Assembly (NCBI GenBank): GCA_044463125.1
Contig: JBIQMS010000010.1
Coordinates: 1 to 64,000 of the forward strand
Source: CAYMZZ01 sp044463125
GTDB lineage: Bacteria > Bacteroidota > Bacteroidia > Chitinophagales > Chitinophagaceae
DNA: 64,000 nucleotides
Direction of reading: 5' to 3'
Part shown: piece by piece, positions 40,800 through 48,960 of the stretch
Layout of the letters: each line of letters opens with the position of its first letter
How positions within the stretch are numbered: position 1 is the first letter of the stretch
The notes under the pieces: model-generated
Told to the model about the DNA's origin: nothing
Database searches by the model: none
The model's input: the letters and a program-made list of their open reading frames with translations, nothing else
Program-made: the position numbers and the translations under genes

Positions 40800-41486
40800 A
40801 TGAAATTCGCTTTTTCCCTGTTGGTACTGCTGTGTAGCTGTAATATTGCCTTTGCTCAAACGGCAGAGGAGCTGATTGCCGGTCTTCGCGCCAAATCGGC
40901 TAAGGTAAAAGACTATGAGGCGAAAGGCAAAATGACCACCAGCGTTTCTTACATGAAAGCTCCTGTAGCCAATGTGGTGGTCTATTTCAAAAATCCCGAT
41001 AAGCTGCGTATCAAAAATGAAACGGGTGTTTCATTCATCCCGAAAGGCAGCGTGAATATCAATATGTCGAGCCTTTTCGCGCAATCAGGTGAGTTCAGCA
41101 TCATCGATGCCGGCAAGGAAGATAAAACGGGTTGGCGAATCATTAAATTGCTGCCGCTCGACGAGAAATCGGATATCGTTTTATCTACACTCTATATCGA
41201 CGAGAAAGCCGTGCTGGTGCGAAAGGCATCCACCACCACAAAGGAGAATGGCAGCTTCGACCTGGAAATGACCTATGGAAAGTATGCTTCCTATGGCCTG
41301 GCGGATAAAGTGATTTTCAGTTTCAATACCAAAGACTATCGCCTGCCCAAAGGCATCACTTTCGATTATGACGATGGAATCCAGAAGAAAAATAACCAAC
41401 CCAAAGACGGAAAGGGAAAAGTGGAAATTCAGTACAGCGAATACAAGGTGAATAAGGGAGTGGGGGATGAAGTGTTTGAGAAGTGA
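40800..41486 (+). CDS. LolA/LolB-like outer membrane lipoprotein carrier-type protein
   Basis: 228 residues. Signal peptide with a possible lipobox (LLCSC) or cleavage after AFAQ. The body has the LolA-like incomplete beta-barrel pattern (KVKDYEAKGKMTTS, VVVYFKNPDKLRIKNETG, and later strands). Such proteins bind acylated or hydrophobic ligands in the periplasm. Co-transcription with an ABC-2 transporter suggests they handle the same hydrophobic cargo (inference). Confidence 0.72.
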   Translation: MKFAFSLLVLLCSCNIAFAQTAEELIAGLRAKSAKVKDYEAKGKMTTSVSYMKAPVANVVVYFKNPDKLRIKNETGVSFIPKGSVNINMSSLFAQSGEFSIIDAGKEDKTGWRIIKLLPLDEKSDIVLSTLYIDEKAVLVRKASTTTKENGSFDLEMTYGKYASYGLADKVIFSFNTKDYRLPKGITFDYDDGIQKKNNQPKDGKGKVEIQYSEYKVNKGVGDEVFEK

Positions 41487-41861
41487 TGGATTTGTTTGAG
41501 GTTTAAGGTTTAGGGTTTAAGGTTTAATGGGGAAGGTATGGCTTAATGATCTTGGAAGCATAGGGTATTAGTTCCTGCGTAGAGCTCGATAGTTATTGTA
41601 TCTTCTACCGCTAAGGGCGCGAAGGATTCGCAAAGTTCGCGTCGATCTAATTAGAGTTCCCACAAAATAATCAAGGTTTATTATAATAGCCTCCTGAAGG
41701 GAGGCTGTATGGGTAGAACGAAAAAAAGTTTGATAGAATAAGCCTCCTGAAGGGAGGCCGTGTGGCTGCGGTAGATAGTTTGTATGGGGTTTTGAACTTT
41801 CAGGATTCAACGATTCAACGATTCAACAATTCAACAATTCAACAATTCAACATTCTGCCAC
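41487..41861. other. Gene-free stretch with hairpins and word repeats
   Basis: TTTAAGGTTTAGGGTTTAAGG words (41498-41524). CGCGAAGGATTCGCAAAGTTCGCG (about 41617-41640) belongs to the element found at 55490 and 56398. Two near-identical hairpins, AGCCTCCTGAAGGGAGGCT (about 41687-41706) and the same at about 41741-41760, lie 54 bp apart. A GATTCAACGATTCAACAATTC run occupies 41812-41851. No coding frame supported. Confidence 0.7.
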
Positions 41862-42236
41862 TCATTTTCCGCTTAAGCCATATTCTTTTATCAAAGCTTC
41901 GGCCGGTATTCCCAGGAGTTTGATGAACTTGCGAATCATGGTAAGTGATAGTTTTTGTTTACGATTCAGCACTTTACTAATGGTTCCCTTGTCACCATAA
42001 ATGCGCGCCAGATCGCTCGCCTGCATACCATATTCCTTCAGCCTGATGTTTATCAAATCAATGGGGTCCAGATCCTCTAAATCCCACATACGTTTTTCAT
42101 AGTCGCTAATGAGTAAGACAAGCAGTTGCTTTTCCCGATAATCATCCGATTTTTCGGGCGCCTGCCGGATTTTTTCATATCTCGCCACCGCTCTTTCGTA
42201 GTCGGCATTTGTTTCCAGGACAAACCAGCTGTTCAT
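41862..42236 (-). CDS. HigA-like antitoxin / XRE-family regulator
   Basis: 124 residues. N-terminal helical dimer arm, then a helix-turn-helix: NIRLKEYGMQASDLARIYGDKGTISKVLNRKQKLSLTMIRKFIKLLGIPAEALI. This matches HigA proteins of higBA modules, which bind DNA and neutralise HigB. It follows the toxin gene by 11 bp in toxin-first order, as in classical higBA. Confidence 0.85.
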   Translation of the reverse strand: MNSWFVLETNADYERAVARYEKIRQAPEKSDDYREKQLLVLLISDYEKRMWDLEDLDPIDLINIRLKEYGMQASDLARIYGDKGTISKVLNRKQKLSLTMIRKFIKLLGIPAEALIKEYGLSGK

Positions 42237-42247
42237 ATTTCGATTTT

Positions 42248-42493
42248 CTAAATGGTTAGGGGATCAATTTTTTCATATTCATTATGTGTTCCAAGAAATC
42301 TGACCTCAACAATTTGAGCGCGATAGTCGATTTCTGCGATCAACCGAAACTTATTGTGAACAATTTCGAATCTTGCGCGATTACCGGCAAGGATCTTTGC
42401 TTTTGGAAAATCATATAGTACATCTTTCCTCGATTTCCATGAGGTATTTTCTACAATCAGAAAAAAACAGTTGCATAATGTTTTTTTTTCCAA
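42248..42493 (-). pseudogene. HigB-like RelE-superfamily toxin, probably N-terminally eroded
   Basis: 81 codons from TTG 42493. The C-terminal two thirds are typical HigB (SWKSRKDVLYDFPKAKILAGNRARFEIVHNKFRLIAEIDY, then VRFLGTHNEYEKIDP). Typical HigB toxins have about 27 residues between the N-terminal KKTL-type strand and the conserved Trp; here there are about 13. A run of nine A (42489-42481) sits at the lesion, and the only start is TTG. A short functional variant cannot be excluded, but loss of the first helices makes activity doubtful. Confidence 0.6.
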
Positions 42494-42648
42494 GAATACT
42501 ATGGTAAAGGTAATTCACAAGTTGGCAAATTGCCAACATTTTGATGCAAGAAAAATCCGCGTCAAAAATTTTATTGATTTTCAATTAATTACAAAGCTGC
42601 CTTCAAAAATCTCCTTCCCAAATCTGCTTTTTATCAGCAGAATGCTCC

Positions 42649-42747
42649 TATCTTTGCGTCCCCAAAATGTGGGAGCTCCGGGGGATAGCCCGGGGCAATT
42701 ATCCAAAAACGAGACGCTGAATGCGCCTCACAAAGACAGATTAAACA
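42649..42747 (+). promoter_or_regulatory. Promoter and structured leader of the rplM-rpsI operon
   Basis: The -7 element TATCTTTG (42649-42656) is a full match. It predicts a leader of about 85 nt, long for this genome where most leaders are near 10 nt. GCTCCGGG (42675-42682) pairs with CCCGGGGC (42689-42696), an 8-bp GC-rich hairpin. A ribosomal-protein autoregulatory leader binding L13 or S9 is the natural guess (inference). A -33 TTTG is not evident. Confidence 0.6.
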
Positions 42748-43191
42748 ATGAGTAAATTACATTTCACTACCAAGCATGCGAACGAGGCTACCGTAAAGCG
42801 CAACTGGTACGTTGTGGACGGTACTAATCAAACCGTAGGTCGCATGAGTGCACGTATCGCTGCCATGCTGCGCGGTAAGCACAAAGCCAGCTATACTCCC
42901 CATGTGGATACTGGCGACTACATTATTGTTATCAATGCCGAAAAAGTGGTATTGACCGGCGACAAGCTGAACCAGAAAATGTATGACCACTATACCGGTT
43001 ATCCCGGTGGTCTGAAGGAAGAAGCTGCCGGCAACCTGCTGAAGCGTCGTCCGGAAGTAGTGGTGGAGCGCGCCGTAAAAGGAATGCTTCCCAAAAACAG
43101 GCTGGGCCGCAAGATGTACAAGAAACTGTTTGTGTATGTTGGTGCCGAGCATCCCCATACTGCACAACAACCCAAGGAACTTAAATTCTAA
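42748..43191 (+). CDS. rplM: 50S ribosomal protein L13
   Basis: 147 residues, the usual length. WYVVDGTNQTVGRMSARIAAMLRGKHKASYTPHVDTGDYIIVINA and AVKGMLPKNRLGRKMYKKLFVY are the L13 signature regions. Binds 23S rRNA early in assembly. First gene of rplM-rpsI-rpsB-tsf; the leader upstream may mediate feedback. Confidence 0.98.
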   Translation: MSKLHFTTKHANEATVKRNWYVVDGTNQTVGRMSARIAAMLRGKHKASYTPHVDTGDYIIVINAEKVVLTGDKLNQKMYDHYTGYPGGLKEEAAGNLLKRRPEVVVERAVKGMLPKNRLGRKMYKKLFVYVGAEHPHTAQQPKELKF

Positions 43192-43248
43192 GTGACCGTT
43201 GTTTTACACAACAATCAATTCAACTCTAACATTTACAAAATAACATAA

Positions 43249-43638
43249 ATGGAAAAGCAAAAAAATGGCGTAGGCCGTCGGAAAGAAGCCGTGACCCGCG
43301 TATTCCTGAGCAAAGGCGACGGAAAGATCACGGTGAACGACAAGGACTACAAAGAGTATTTTCCGCTGGTGTACCTGCAAAACCAGGTAGAGCGTCCGCT
43401 GAAGACGATTGATGCGCTCGACAAATTCGATATCAAGATCAATGCCGCCGGTGGTGGTGTAAAAGGCCAGGCTGAAGCTGCCATGCTCGGTATTTCCCGT
43501 GTGCTGGTTGACCTGAACCCTGAGTTTCGCCCCGCACTGAAAGCTGCCGGATTGCTGAAACGTGATCCCCGCTCGGTGGAAAGGAAGAAATTCGGTCACA
43601 AAAAAGCGCGCAGAAGCTACCAGTTCTCTAAGCGTTAA
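43249..43638 (+). CDS. rpsI: 30S ribosomal protein S9
   Basis: 129 residues: GVGRRKEAVTRVFLSKGDGKITVN, GGGVKGQAEAAMLGISRVLV and the basic C-terminal tail KKARRSYQFSKR reaching the P site. Follows rplM by 57 bp in the normal L13-S9 pair. Confidence 0.98.
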   Translation: MEKQKNGVGRRKEAVTRVFLSKGDGKITVNDKDYKEYFPLVYLQNQVERPLKTIDALDKFDIKINAAGGGVKGQAEAAMLGISRVLVDLNPEFRPALKAAGLLKRDPRSVERKKFGHKKARRSYQFSKR

Positions 43639-43674
43639 TCGGAAAATACATTACACGATAAATATTCTTATTAA

Positions 43675-44562
43675 ATGGAAAATAATACATCCTTACAACA
43701 GCAACTTCTGGAAGCCGGCGTGCATTTCGGTCACCTGAAGAAGAAATGGAATCCCAAGATGTTGCCTTACATCTTTGCTGAAAAGAAAGGTATCCATATC
43801 ATCGACCTCAACAAGACCGTTGAGTGCCTGCAGGAAACTGCGGCTGCCCTGAAGCAGATTGCCCGTAGTGGTAAGAAGATCTTGTTTGTGGGTACCAAAA
43901 AGCAGGCAAAAGATATCGTGAACGAATGCGCACAGCGTGTAAACATGCCCTTCGTTACCGAGCGTTGGCTGGGTGGTATGCTTACCAACTTCAACACCGT
44001 TCGTAAGAGCGTGAAGAAGATGCAGAGCATTGAGAAAATGCTGGGCGATGGTTCATTCGACAGCATCACCAAGAAAGAAAGGCTGACCCTTACCCGCGAT
44101 AAGGAGAAGATGGAAAAAGTGCTGGGTGGTATCGCCCAACTGGGTCGTGTTCCCGCCGCCCTCTTCATCGTGGATATCGGTCACGAACATATTGCGCTGG
44201 CAGAAGCCAAGCGCCTGGGTATCTCTACTTTTGGTGTGGTGGATACCAACTGCGATCCCAACAAGGTTGACTTTGCCATTCCCGGCAATGACGACGCTAC
44301 CAAGTCGATCGCTATTATCGTAAACTACATCACCGCTGCTATCGCCGAAGGTTTGGCCGAACGCCAGGCTGCCAAGGATGAGGACACTGAGGAAATCAGC
44401 GATGATGAAAAGGAAAAGAAAGCAGCACGCCTCGAAGCTGAAGCACAAGCTGAAGGCGGACGTGGTGGTGGACGTGGTGGCGCAGGCCGTGGTCGTGGAC
44501 CAGCCAGCGGACAACGTCGTCGTACACCCGGAGGCGGAGGCGCACCCGGTGGCCGCCGCTAA
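43675..44562 (+). CDS. rpsB: 30S ribosomal protein S2 with an Arg/Gly-rich tail
   Basis: 295 residues. The S2 core is ordinary (LLEAGVHFGHLKKKWNPKM, FVTERWLGGMLTNFNTV, PAALFIVDIGHEHIALAEAKRLGI, GVVDTNCDPNKVDFAIPGNDDA). Beyond about residue 235 there is an acidic/charged helix, then an unstructured tail of about 35 residues made of GGRGGGRGG-type repeats and RRR. The tail is not part of canonical S2 and resembles RNA-binding RGG tails. It precedes tsf by the usual arrangement. Confidence 0.97.
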   Translation: MENNTSLQQQLLEAGVHFGHLKKKWNPKMLPYIFAEKKGIHIIDLNKTVECLQETAAALKQIARSGKKILFVGTKKQAKDIVNECAQRVNMPFVTERWLGGMLTNFNTVRKSVKKMQSIEKMLGDGSFDSITKKERLTLTRDKEKMEKVLGGIAQLGRVPAALFIVDIGHEHIALAEAKRLGISTFGVVDTNCDPNKVDFAIPGNDDATKSIAIIVNYITAAIAEGLAERQAAKDEDTEEISDDEKEKKAARLEAEAQAEGGRGGGRGGAGRGRGPASGQRRRTPGGGGAPGGRR

Positions 44563-44613
44563 GAAAAGGCTGTCTGTTGAGTTTTCCCTATTGTAAACCT
44601 TTAAATGAAAAGT

Positions 44614-45450
44614 ATGTCAACAGTTACTATAACTGCACAGGATATCAATAAACTTCGTCAGGCTACCGGCGCCGGTATGATGGATTGCCGGAAAGCACTC
44701 ACCGAAACCAATGGTGATTTTGAAGCGGCTATCGACTGGTTGCGTAAGCAGGGTCAGAAAGTGGCTGCCAAGCGTAGCGACCGTGAAGCAAAAGAAGGTG
44801 TGGTGATCGCGCAAACCTCAGCCGACAACAAGAGCGGTATTGTGGTATGCATTAGCTGCGAAACGGATTTCGTGAGTAAGAATACCGACTTTATCGCCTT
44901 TGCACAGAGCATTGCCGATGCCGCCATTGCCAACAACGTTAACAGTGTGGAAGAGCTGAACGATACCAAGATTGGTAGCGCAACAGTATCGGACCTGGTA
45001 AACGATAAGCTGGCTTCTATCGGCGAAAAAATCGGTATCACCCGCTTTGAGCGCGTGAATGCTCCTTATGTGGCTTCTTATATCCACGGCGCTTACCGTA
45101 TTGGTGTGCTGGTAGGTATGAACAAGGAAGCTGCCGACGCCGGCAAGGATGTGGCTATGCAAATTGCTGCCCTTAACCCGGTAGCGGTAGACGCGAACTC
45201 GGTATCTGCTGAAGTTATTGAGCGCGAAAAGACCATCATCATGGACCTGATGAAGCAGGACCCCAAAATGGCAGGCAAGCCGGAAGAAATGCTGGCCAAG
45301 ATTGCCGAAGGTAAACTGGGCGCCTTCTTCAAAGAAAATACACTGACCGCACAACCCTTTGTAAAGGATGCAGGCAAATCTGTTGCCGACTACCTGAAAG
45401 AAAGCGGAGATGTGCAGGTGACAGAATTCAAAAGGGTAGCGCTGGGATAA
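44614..45450 (+). CDS. tsf: Elongation factor Ts
   Basis: 278 residues from ATG 44614 (MSTVTITAQDINKLRQATGAGMMDCRKALTET is the N-terminal module; the TDF-type core ISCETDFVSKN follows). An in-frame ATG at 44605 would add MKS. The nucleotide exchange factor for EF-Tu. Directly behind rpsB, as in most bacteria, and ended by a strong terminator at 45474. Confidence 0.97.
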   Translation: MSTVTITAQDINKLRQATGAGMMDCRKALTETNGDFEAAIDWLRKQGQKVAAKRSDREAKEGVVIAQTSADNKSGIVVCISCETDFVSKNTDFIAFAQSIADAAIANNVNSVEELNDTKIGSATVSDLVNDKLASIGEKIGITRFERVNAPYVASYIHGAYRIGVLVGMNKEAADAGKDVAMQIAALNPVAVDANSVSAEVIEREKTIIMDLMKQDPKMAGKPEEMLAKIAEGKLGAFFKENTLTAQPFVKDAGKSVADYLKESGDVQVTEFKRVALG

Positions 45451-45473
45451 TTTCTCCCGACTGCTCTAATATT

Positions 45474-45510
45474 ACGCGGCCCCGGATTACCCGGGGCCGC
45501 GTGCTTTTTG
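45474..45510 (+). terminator. Rho-independent terminator of the rplM-tsf operon
   Basis: Perfect 12-bp GC-rich stem ACGCGGCCCCGG / CCGGGGCCGCGT, loop ATTAC, followed by GCTTTTTG. Confidence 0.93.
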
Positions 45511-45607
45511 GGGAATTCTGATTGTCAACTGAAAGCCCCCAACCTGTAGATTGTGAGTTGTCGTAGAAAACAAGGAGCCATGGCGTTTCCAGGCTCCCGG
45601 CAACCGC

Positions 45608-45661
45608 CTCCTGTCGTTGCCGAAGGCAATGACAGGAGCTACCCGGAAATCCCTATCTTCG
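45608..45661 (+). promoter_or_regulatory. Hairpin and -7 element upstream of pyrH
   Basis: CTCCTGTC-G-TTGCC (45608-45621) and GGCAA-T-GACAGGAG (45625-45638) form a 13-bp stem with one mismatch and a 3-base loop. It is followed by TATCTTCG (45654-45661), a seven-of-eight -7 element 21 bp before the ATG of pyrH. The hairpin overlaps the -33 region, so it may be an operator rather than an RNA structure. Confidence 0.6.
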
Positions 45662-45682
45662 CAACGCAAAAAACGGAAGCCC

Positions 45683-46399
45683 ATGTTGCCCAAGTACAAG
45701 AGAATCCTGCTCAAATTGTCCGGTGAATCGCTGATGGGGGAAAACAGTTTTGGAATGGACCCCAAAGTGATTGCGCAATATGCGCTGGACATTAAGTCGA
45801 TCACCGAACTGGGCGTACAGGTAGCCATCGTGATCGGCGGAGGCAATATTTACCGGGGTATGAATGAGGCGGAAACGGGAATTGAGCGGGCACATGGCGA
45901 TTATATGGGCATGCTGGCCACCGTAATCAATGGCATGGCCCTGCAGGCCGGGCTGGAAAGGGTGGGGGTTTATACGCGCCTCCAAAGCGCCATCAAAATG
46001 GAGCAGATTGCGGAACCCTATATCCGCCGCCGCGCCATCCGCCATGTGGAAAAAGGCCGCGTGGTGATCTTTGGCGCCGGCACGGGCAACCCCTATTTTA
46101 CTACCGATACGGCGGGCTCACTCCGGGCCATCGAAATCAGCGCCGACGTAATTCTTAAAGGCACCCGGGTAGATGGCATCTATACCGCCGATCCCGAAAA
46201 AGACCCCAATGCCACCAAATATGAGACCATCAGCTTCCAGGAATGCCTGAGCAAAAACCTCCGCGTGATGGACATGACGGCATTTACCCTCTGCATGGAA
46301 AATAATCTCCCCATTATCGTTTTCGACATGAACAAGGAAGGAAACCTGAGAAGGGTGGTTACGGGGGAGAAAGTAGGAACCTTGGTGAAGGGGAGCTGA
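45683..46399 (+). CDS. pyrH: UMP kinase
   Basis: 238 residues from ATG 45683 (MLPKYKRILLKLSGESLMG). VAIVIGGGNIYRGMNEAETGIERAHGDYMGMLATVINGMALQ and TGNPYFTTDTAGSLRAIEISADVILKGTRVDGIYTADP are diagnostic. It phosphorylates UMP to UDP as a hexamer. The frame extends to 45617, but those codons overlap the promoter hairpin. The ribosome recycling factor gene frr, its frequent neighbour, is not behind it. Confidence 0.97.
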   Translation: MLPKYKRILLKLSGESLMGENSFGMDPKVIAQYALDIKSITELGVQVAIVIGGGNIYRGMNEAETGIERAHGDYMGMLATVINGMALQAGLERVGVYTRLQSAIKMEQIAEPYIRRRAIRHVEKGRVVIFGAGTGNPYFTTDTAGSLRAIEISADVILKGTRVDGIYTADPEKDPNATKYETISFQECLSKNLRVMDMTAFTLCMENNLPIIVFDMNKEGNLRRVVTGEKVGTLVKGS

Positions 46400-46875
46400 T
46401 ACGTAGTGCGTAATACGTTGTACGTACTACGTTTTGTTTAGGGTTTAGAGTTTAAGGTCCAAAGTTATGGACTGATTTGAGGAATCAATCTGCTAAAATC
46501 AGCGGGAAAACTCTCCTGTACTCTGAGGCTGTTTAAAGAGCTGAATCATTTCCCGCAGATTTTCGCAGATTTTTTCGCAGATATACGCTGATGAATTGAT
46601 TATAGTAATAGCTGTCAACTTTTTTTAAGGCGTGACAGTGATTAGAGTTTAAGGTATAGGGTACGAGTCTTTTATCCCCCAACATTAAACCTTAAACCCT
46701 AAACCCTACGTATTACGTACTACGTAAAACGTAATACGTAATACGTGCCGCCCTCTTTCATTTCTAGAATTTCCTCCCTATCTTGCATCCACTTCCCTCC
46801 TATTGTGAAAAACAAAATAGCCGGATTCCGGGTATTTTTTTTTAGTTTCAACCACCGTTAATAGACAACACTTTT
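46400..46875. repeat. Gene-free stretch: word repeats and dispersed hairpin element copy 3
   Basis: TACGTAGTGCGTAATACG words (46399-46432) are mirrored at 46708-46747. TTTAGGGTTTAGAGTTTAAGG (46438-46458) is mirrored at 46683-46707. Between them lies element copy 3 (about 46490-46637) with core GCGGGAAAACTCTCCTG, TTTCCCGCAGATTTTCGC and tail GCTGTCAACTTTTTTTAAGG. From 46750 to 46875 I see nothing but the likely promoter region of the next gene. Confidence 0.8.
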
Positions 46876-48087
46876 ATGGCCGCCACCCTGACCCTATCCA
46901 TTCTGGAGATCGTGTTATTGTTATTTGGGGCAATAATTCTGGGGATCACTATCCATTTTTTTATAGCCAGCCGCCGCAACCTTCGGGCCGCCACGGAGGA
47001 GATGGAAAAAACCAGCTTCGCCCGCGACGAATGGAAACTCCGCTATTTCAACGATATGGAGGACCGGGATCGTGAGCTGGCCAAACTGAAAGAAGACTTG
47101 CAGGAGGCTGAGGAAAACAGCCGTATCTACAATATGGAGCTCGATGAGCTGCGCAAGGAGCATCGTCTCCTGAAGGTGGAGCTCGAAAACGCCCGTGAGG
47201 CCGGTGGCGACGACTCTTCAAAAGATATACGTATAGAGGAACTGGAATTGCAGGTGCATCAGTTGCAGGGCAAGCTCAACCAAAGTAATAAGGCCGAAGC
47301 CCAGCAGGCCGATCAGCAGCAGTTGGTAGAAGAATTGCGTCGCGAGCTGAAGCAGATCCGCCAGGAACTGGAGCAGGAAAGAGCCGCCAATCAACAAGTG
47401 CAGCCCCTGGCCGGAAAGCCCGACTACCTGGAACAATTGCGGCAGGCACAAAGAAGCCTGGCTGAGCATAATCAGAAAATCAACGAACTGCTTGGTAATA
47501 TTGATGTGATAAAGGAGAAGGAAGAGAAAGAGCGCGAGATGCAGCGCAACAATGAAGAACTGTTCAAGCAGTTGGAAGATATGCGGCGCGTGCTCAGCGA
47601 GAAAGAGCAGGAGATCAACCATATCAACCAGCAGCAGCAACTGACCAAAGAGATGAGCTCCATGCTCGACAATGCCTATGCGGAGTTTAATACCCTGCAG
47701 GGCAAGATCCATAAGCTGGAATCGCAACTTACTTCGGCGAAGATGATGAACCTGGAGATGGATGATTTGCGCGAGGAGCATACCCGCGTGCAGCGCGACC
47801 TGGAAGAGCAGCGCGGCAAAGCTACCCGCCTGGCCATGGAGAATCAGCAACTACAGTCGATGCTGGCCGAAACTGAAGACAAATTGCGGGAAGCCAATAT
47901 CCAGCGTCAGCAATTGCAGAAGAGGGTTAGCTATCTGGAGGAGCTGAATAACGACCTGCAGGTAGTTTCTGAAACCAATAAGAAGCTGGAGAGCCAGCTC
48001 CGCAGGGTGAGTGAGCTGGAAAGCATGTTGAATGTAGTGTCGGAAGAAAGGGATCAGCTCATCCGCAAACAGGGAGGCAGTTTGTAA
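46876..48087 (+). CDS. Membrane-anchored long coiled-coil protein
   Basis: 403 residues. One N-terminal transmembrane helix (about 6-30) precedes a continuous, Gln/Glu/Leu-rich coiled coil from about residue 36 to the C-terminus, with heptad leucines throughout. No enzymatic domain. Such proteins serve as cell-envelope scaffolds or in division; nothing here decides which. Followed 34 bp later by a terminator, so transcribed alone. Confidence 0.82.
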   Translation: MAATLTLSILEIVLLLFGAIILGITIHFFIASRRNLRAATEEMEKTSFARDEWKLRYFNDMEDRDRELAKLKEDLQEAEENSRIYNMELDELRKEHRLLKVELENAREAGGDDSSKDIRIEELELQVHQLQGKLNQSNKAEAQQADQQQLVEELRRELKQIRQELEQERAANQQVQPLAGKPDYLEQLRQAQRSLAEHNQKINELLGNIDVIKEKEEKEREMQRNNEELFKQLEDMRRVLSEKEQEINHINQQQQLTKEMSSMLDNAYAEFNTLQGKIHKLESQLTSAKMMNLEMDDLREEHTRVQRDLEEQRGKATRLAMENQQLQSMLAETEDKLREANIQRQQLQKRVSYLEELNNDLQVVSETNKKLESQLRRVSELESMLNVVSEERDQLIRKQGGSL

Positions 48088-48121
48088 GTAAATTCTATTG
48101 GTTGGATAAACGCATTCGAAG

Positions 48122-48155
48122 GCCGCAGGATTCAAACCTGCGGCTTTTCTTTTTC
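48122..48155 (+). terminator. Rho-independent terminator
   Basis: GCCGCAGG / CCTGCGGC stem, loop ATTCAAA, then TTTTCTTTTTC. It ends the coiled-coil gene transcript. Confidence 0.92.
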
Positions 48156-48181
48156 ATTTTTTTATTGGAGCGGCGCTTTCT

Positions 48182-48189
48182 TAATTTTG
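48182..48189 (+). promoter_or_regulatory. -7 element overlapping the start of pdxH
   Basis: TAATTTTG is a full TAnnTTTG match but ends only 4 bases before the ATG at 48194. The predicted transcript would start at or next to the A of the start codon. Confidence 0.5.
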
Positions 48190-48193
48190 CGAT

Positions 48194-48838
48194 ATGGGAA
48201 AAGATATCGCCTCTATTCGCCGCAATTATTCATTGCACCAATTAACAGAAGCCGAAGCCGCTTCGGATCCTGTTGTTCAATTCGACAAGTGGTGGCAGGA
48301 AGCCATTGAATCGGAAATAGATGAAGTAAATGCGATGACGCTCGCCACGGCTTCTGCGGATGGGGTGCCTTCGGCGCGTATAGTGTTGCTGAAAGCCTAT
48401 TCGCCACAGGGCTTTGTATTCTTCACCAATTATGAGAGCTTCAAAGGGCAGCAATTGCTGGAAAATCCCAAAGCCTGCCTGGTATTTTTCTGGAAGGAGC
48501 TGGAGCGGCAGGTACGCATTACCGGGCTGGTGCAAAGGGTAGATGCTTCGGAAAGCGACGAATATTTTTCCTCCCGGCCCGAAGGTAGCCAGTTGGGCGC
48601 TATCGTATCGCCACAAAGCCGCAGCATCGAGAGCCGTGAATGGCTGGAGAAAAAACTGGCCGAAGTGGGAAAGCAATTTGCCGGCCAATCATTACAGCGG
48701 CCCGACCATTGGGGTGGATTTATAGTAAAACCTGTAGTGATGGAGTTCTGGCAGGGCCGGCCTTCACGGTTACATGACAGGCTGGAATATACTCTTCAGA
48801 ATGATGGCAGCTGGAAAAGAGTGCGCCTGGCCCCATAA
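48194..48838 (+). CDS. pdxH: Pyridoxamine 5'-phosphate oxidase
   Basis: 214 residues. IRRNYSLHQLTEAEAASDPVVQFDKWWQEA, AMTLATASADGVPSARIVLLKAYSPQGFVFFTNYES (FMN binding), SRPEGSQLGAIVSPQSRSI and the C-terminal MEFWQGRPSRLHDRL are the family signature. Oxidises pyridoxine/pyridoxamine phosphate to PLP with FMN. Probably monocistronic; possibly leaderless, see the -7 element at 48182. Confidence 0.97.
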   Translation: MGKDIASIRRNYSLHQLTEAEAASDPVVQFDKWWQEAIESEIDEVNAMTLATASADGVPSARIVLLKAYSPQGFVFFTNYESFKGQQLLENPKACLVFFWKELERQVRITGLVQRVDASESDEYFSSRPEGSQLGAIVSPQSRSIESREWLEKKLAEVGKQFAGQSLQRPDHWGGFIVKPVVMEFWQGRPSRLHDRLEYTLQNDGSWKRVRLAP

Positions 48839-48960
48839 AAAAAACGGGCAACCGGAAGCCATTTGTCGGGTGAAGATCAGTTGAAATTGGCGGTATTATT
48901 CGCCAATAAGCTCCGATACAAACTGCTTTCCAATTGCCAGTTACTAAAACCTTCCGCGGA

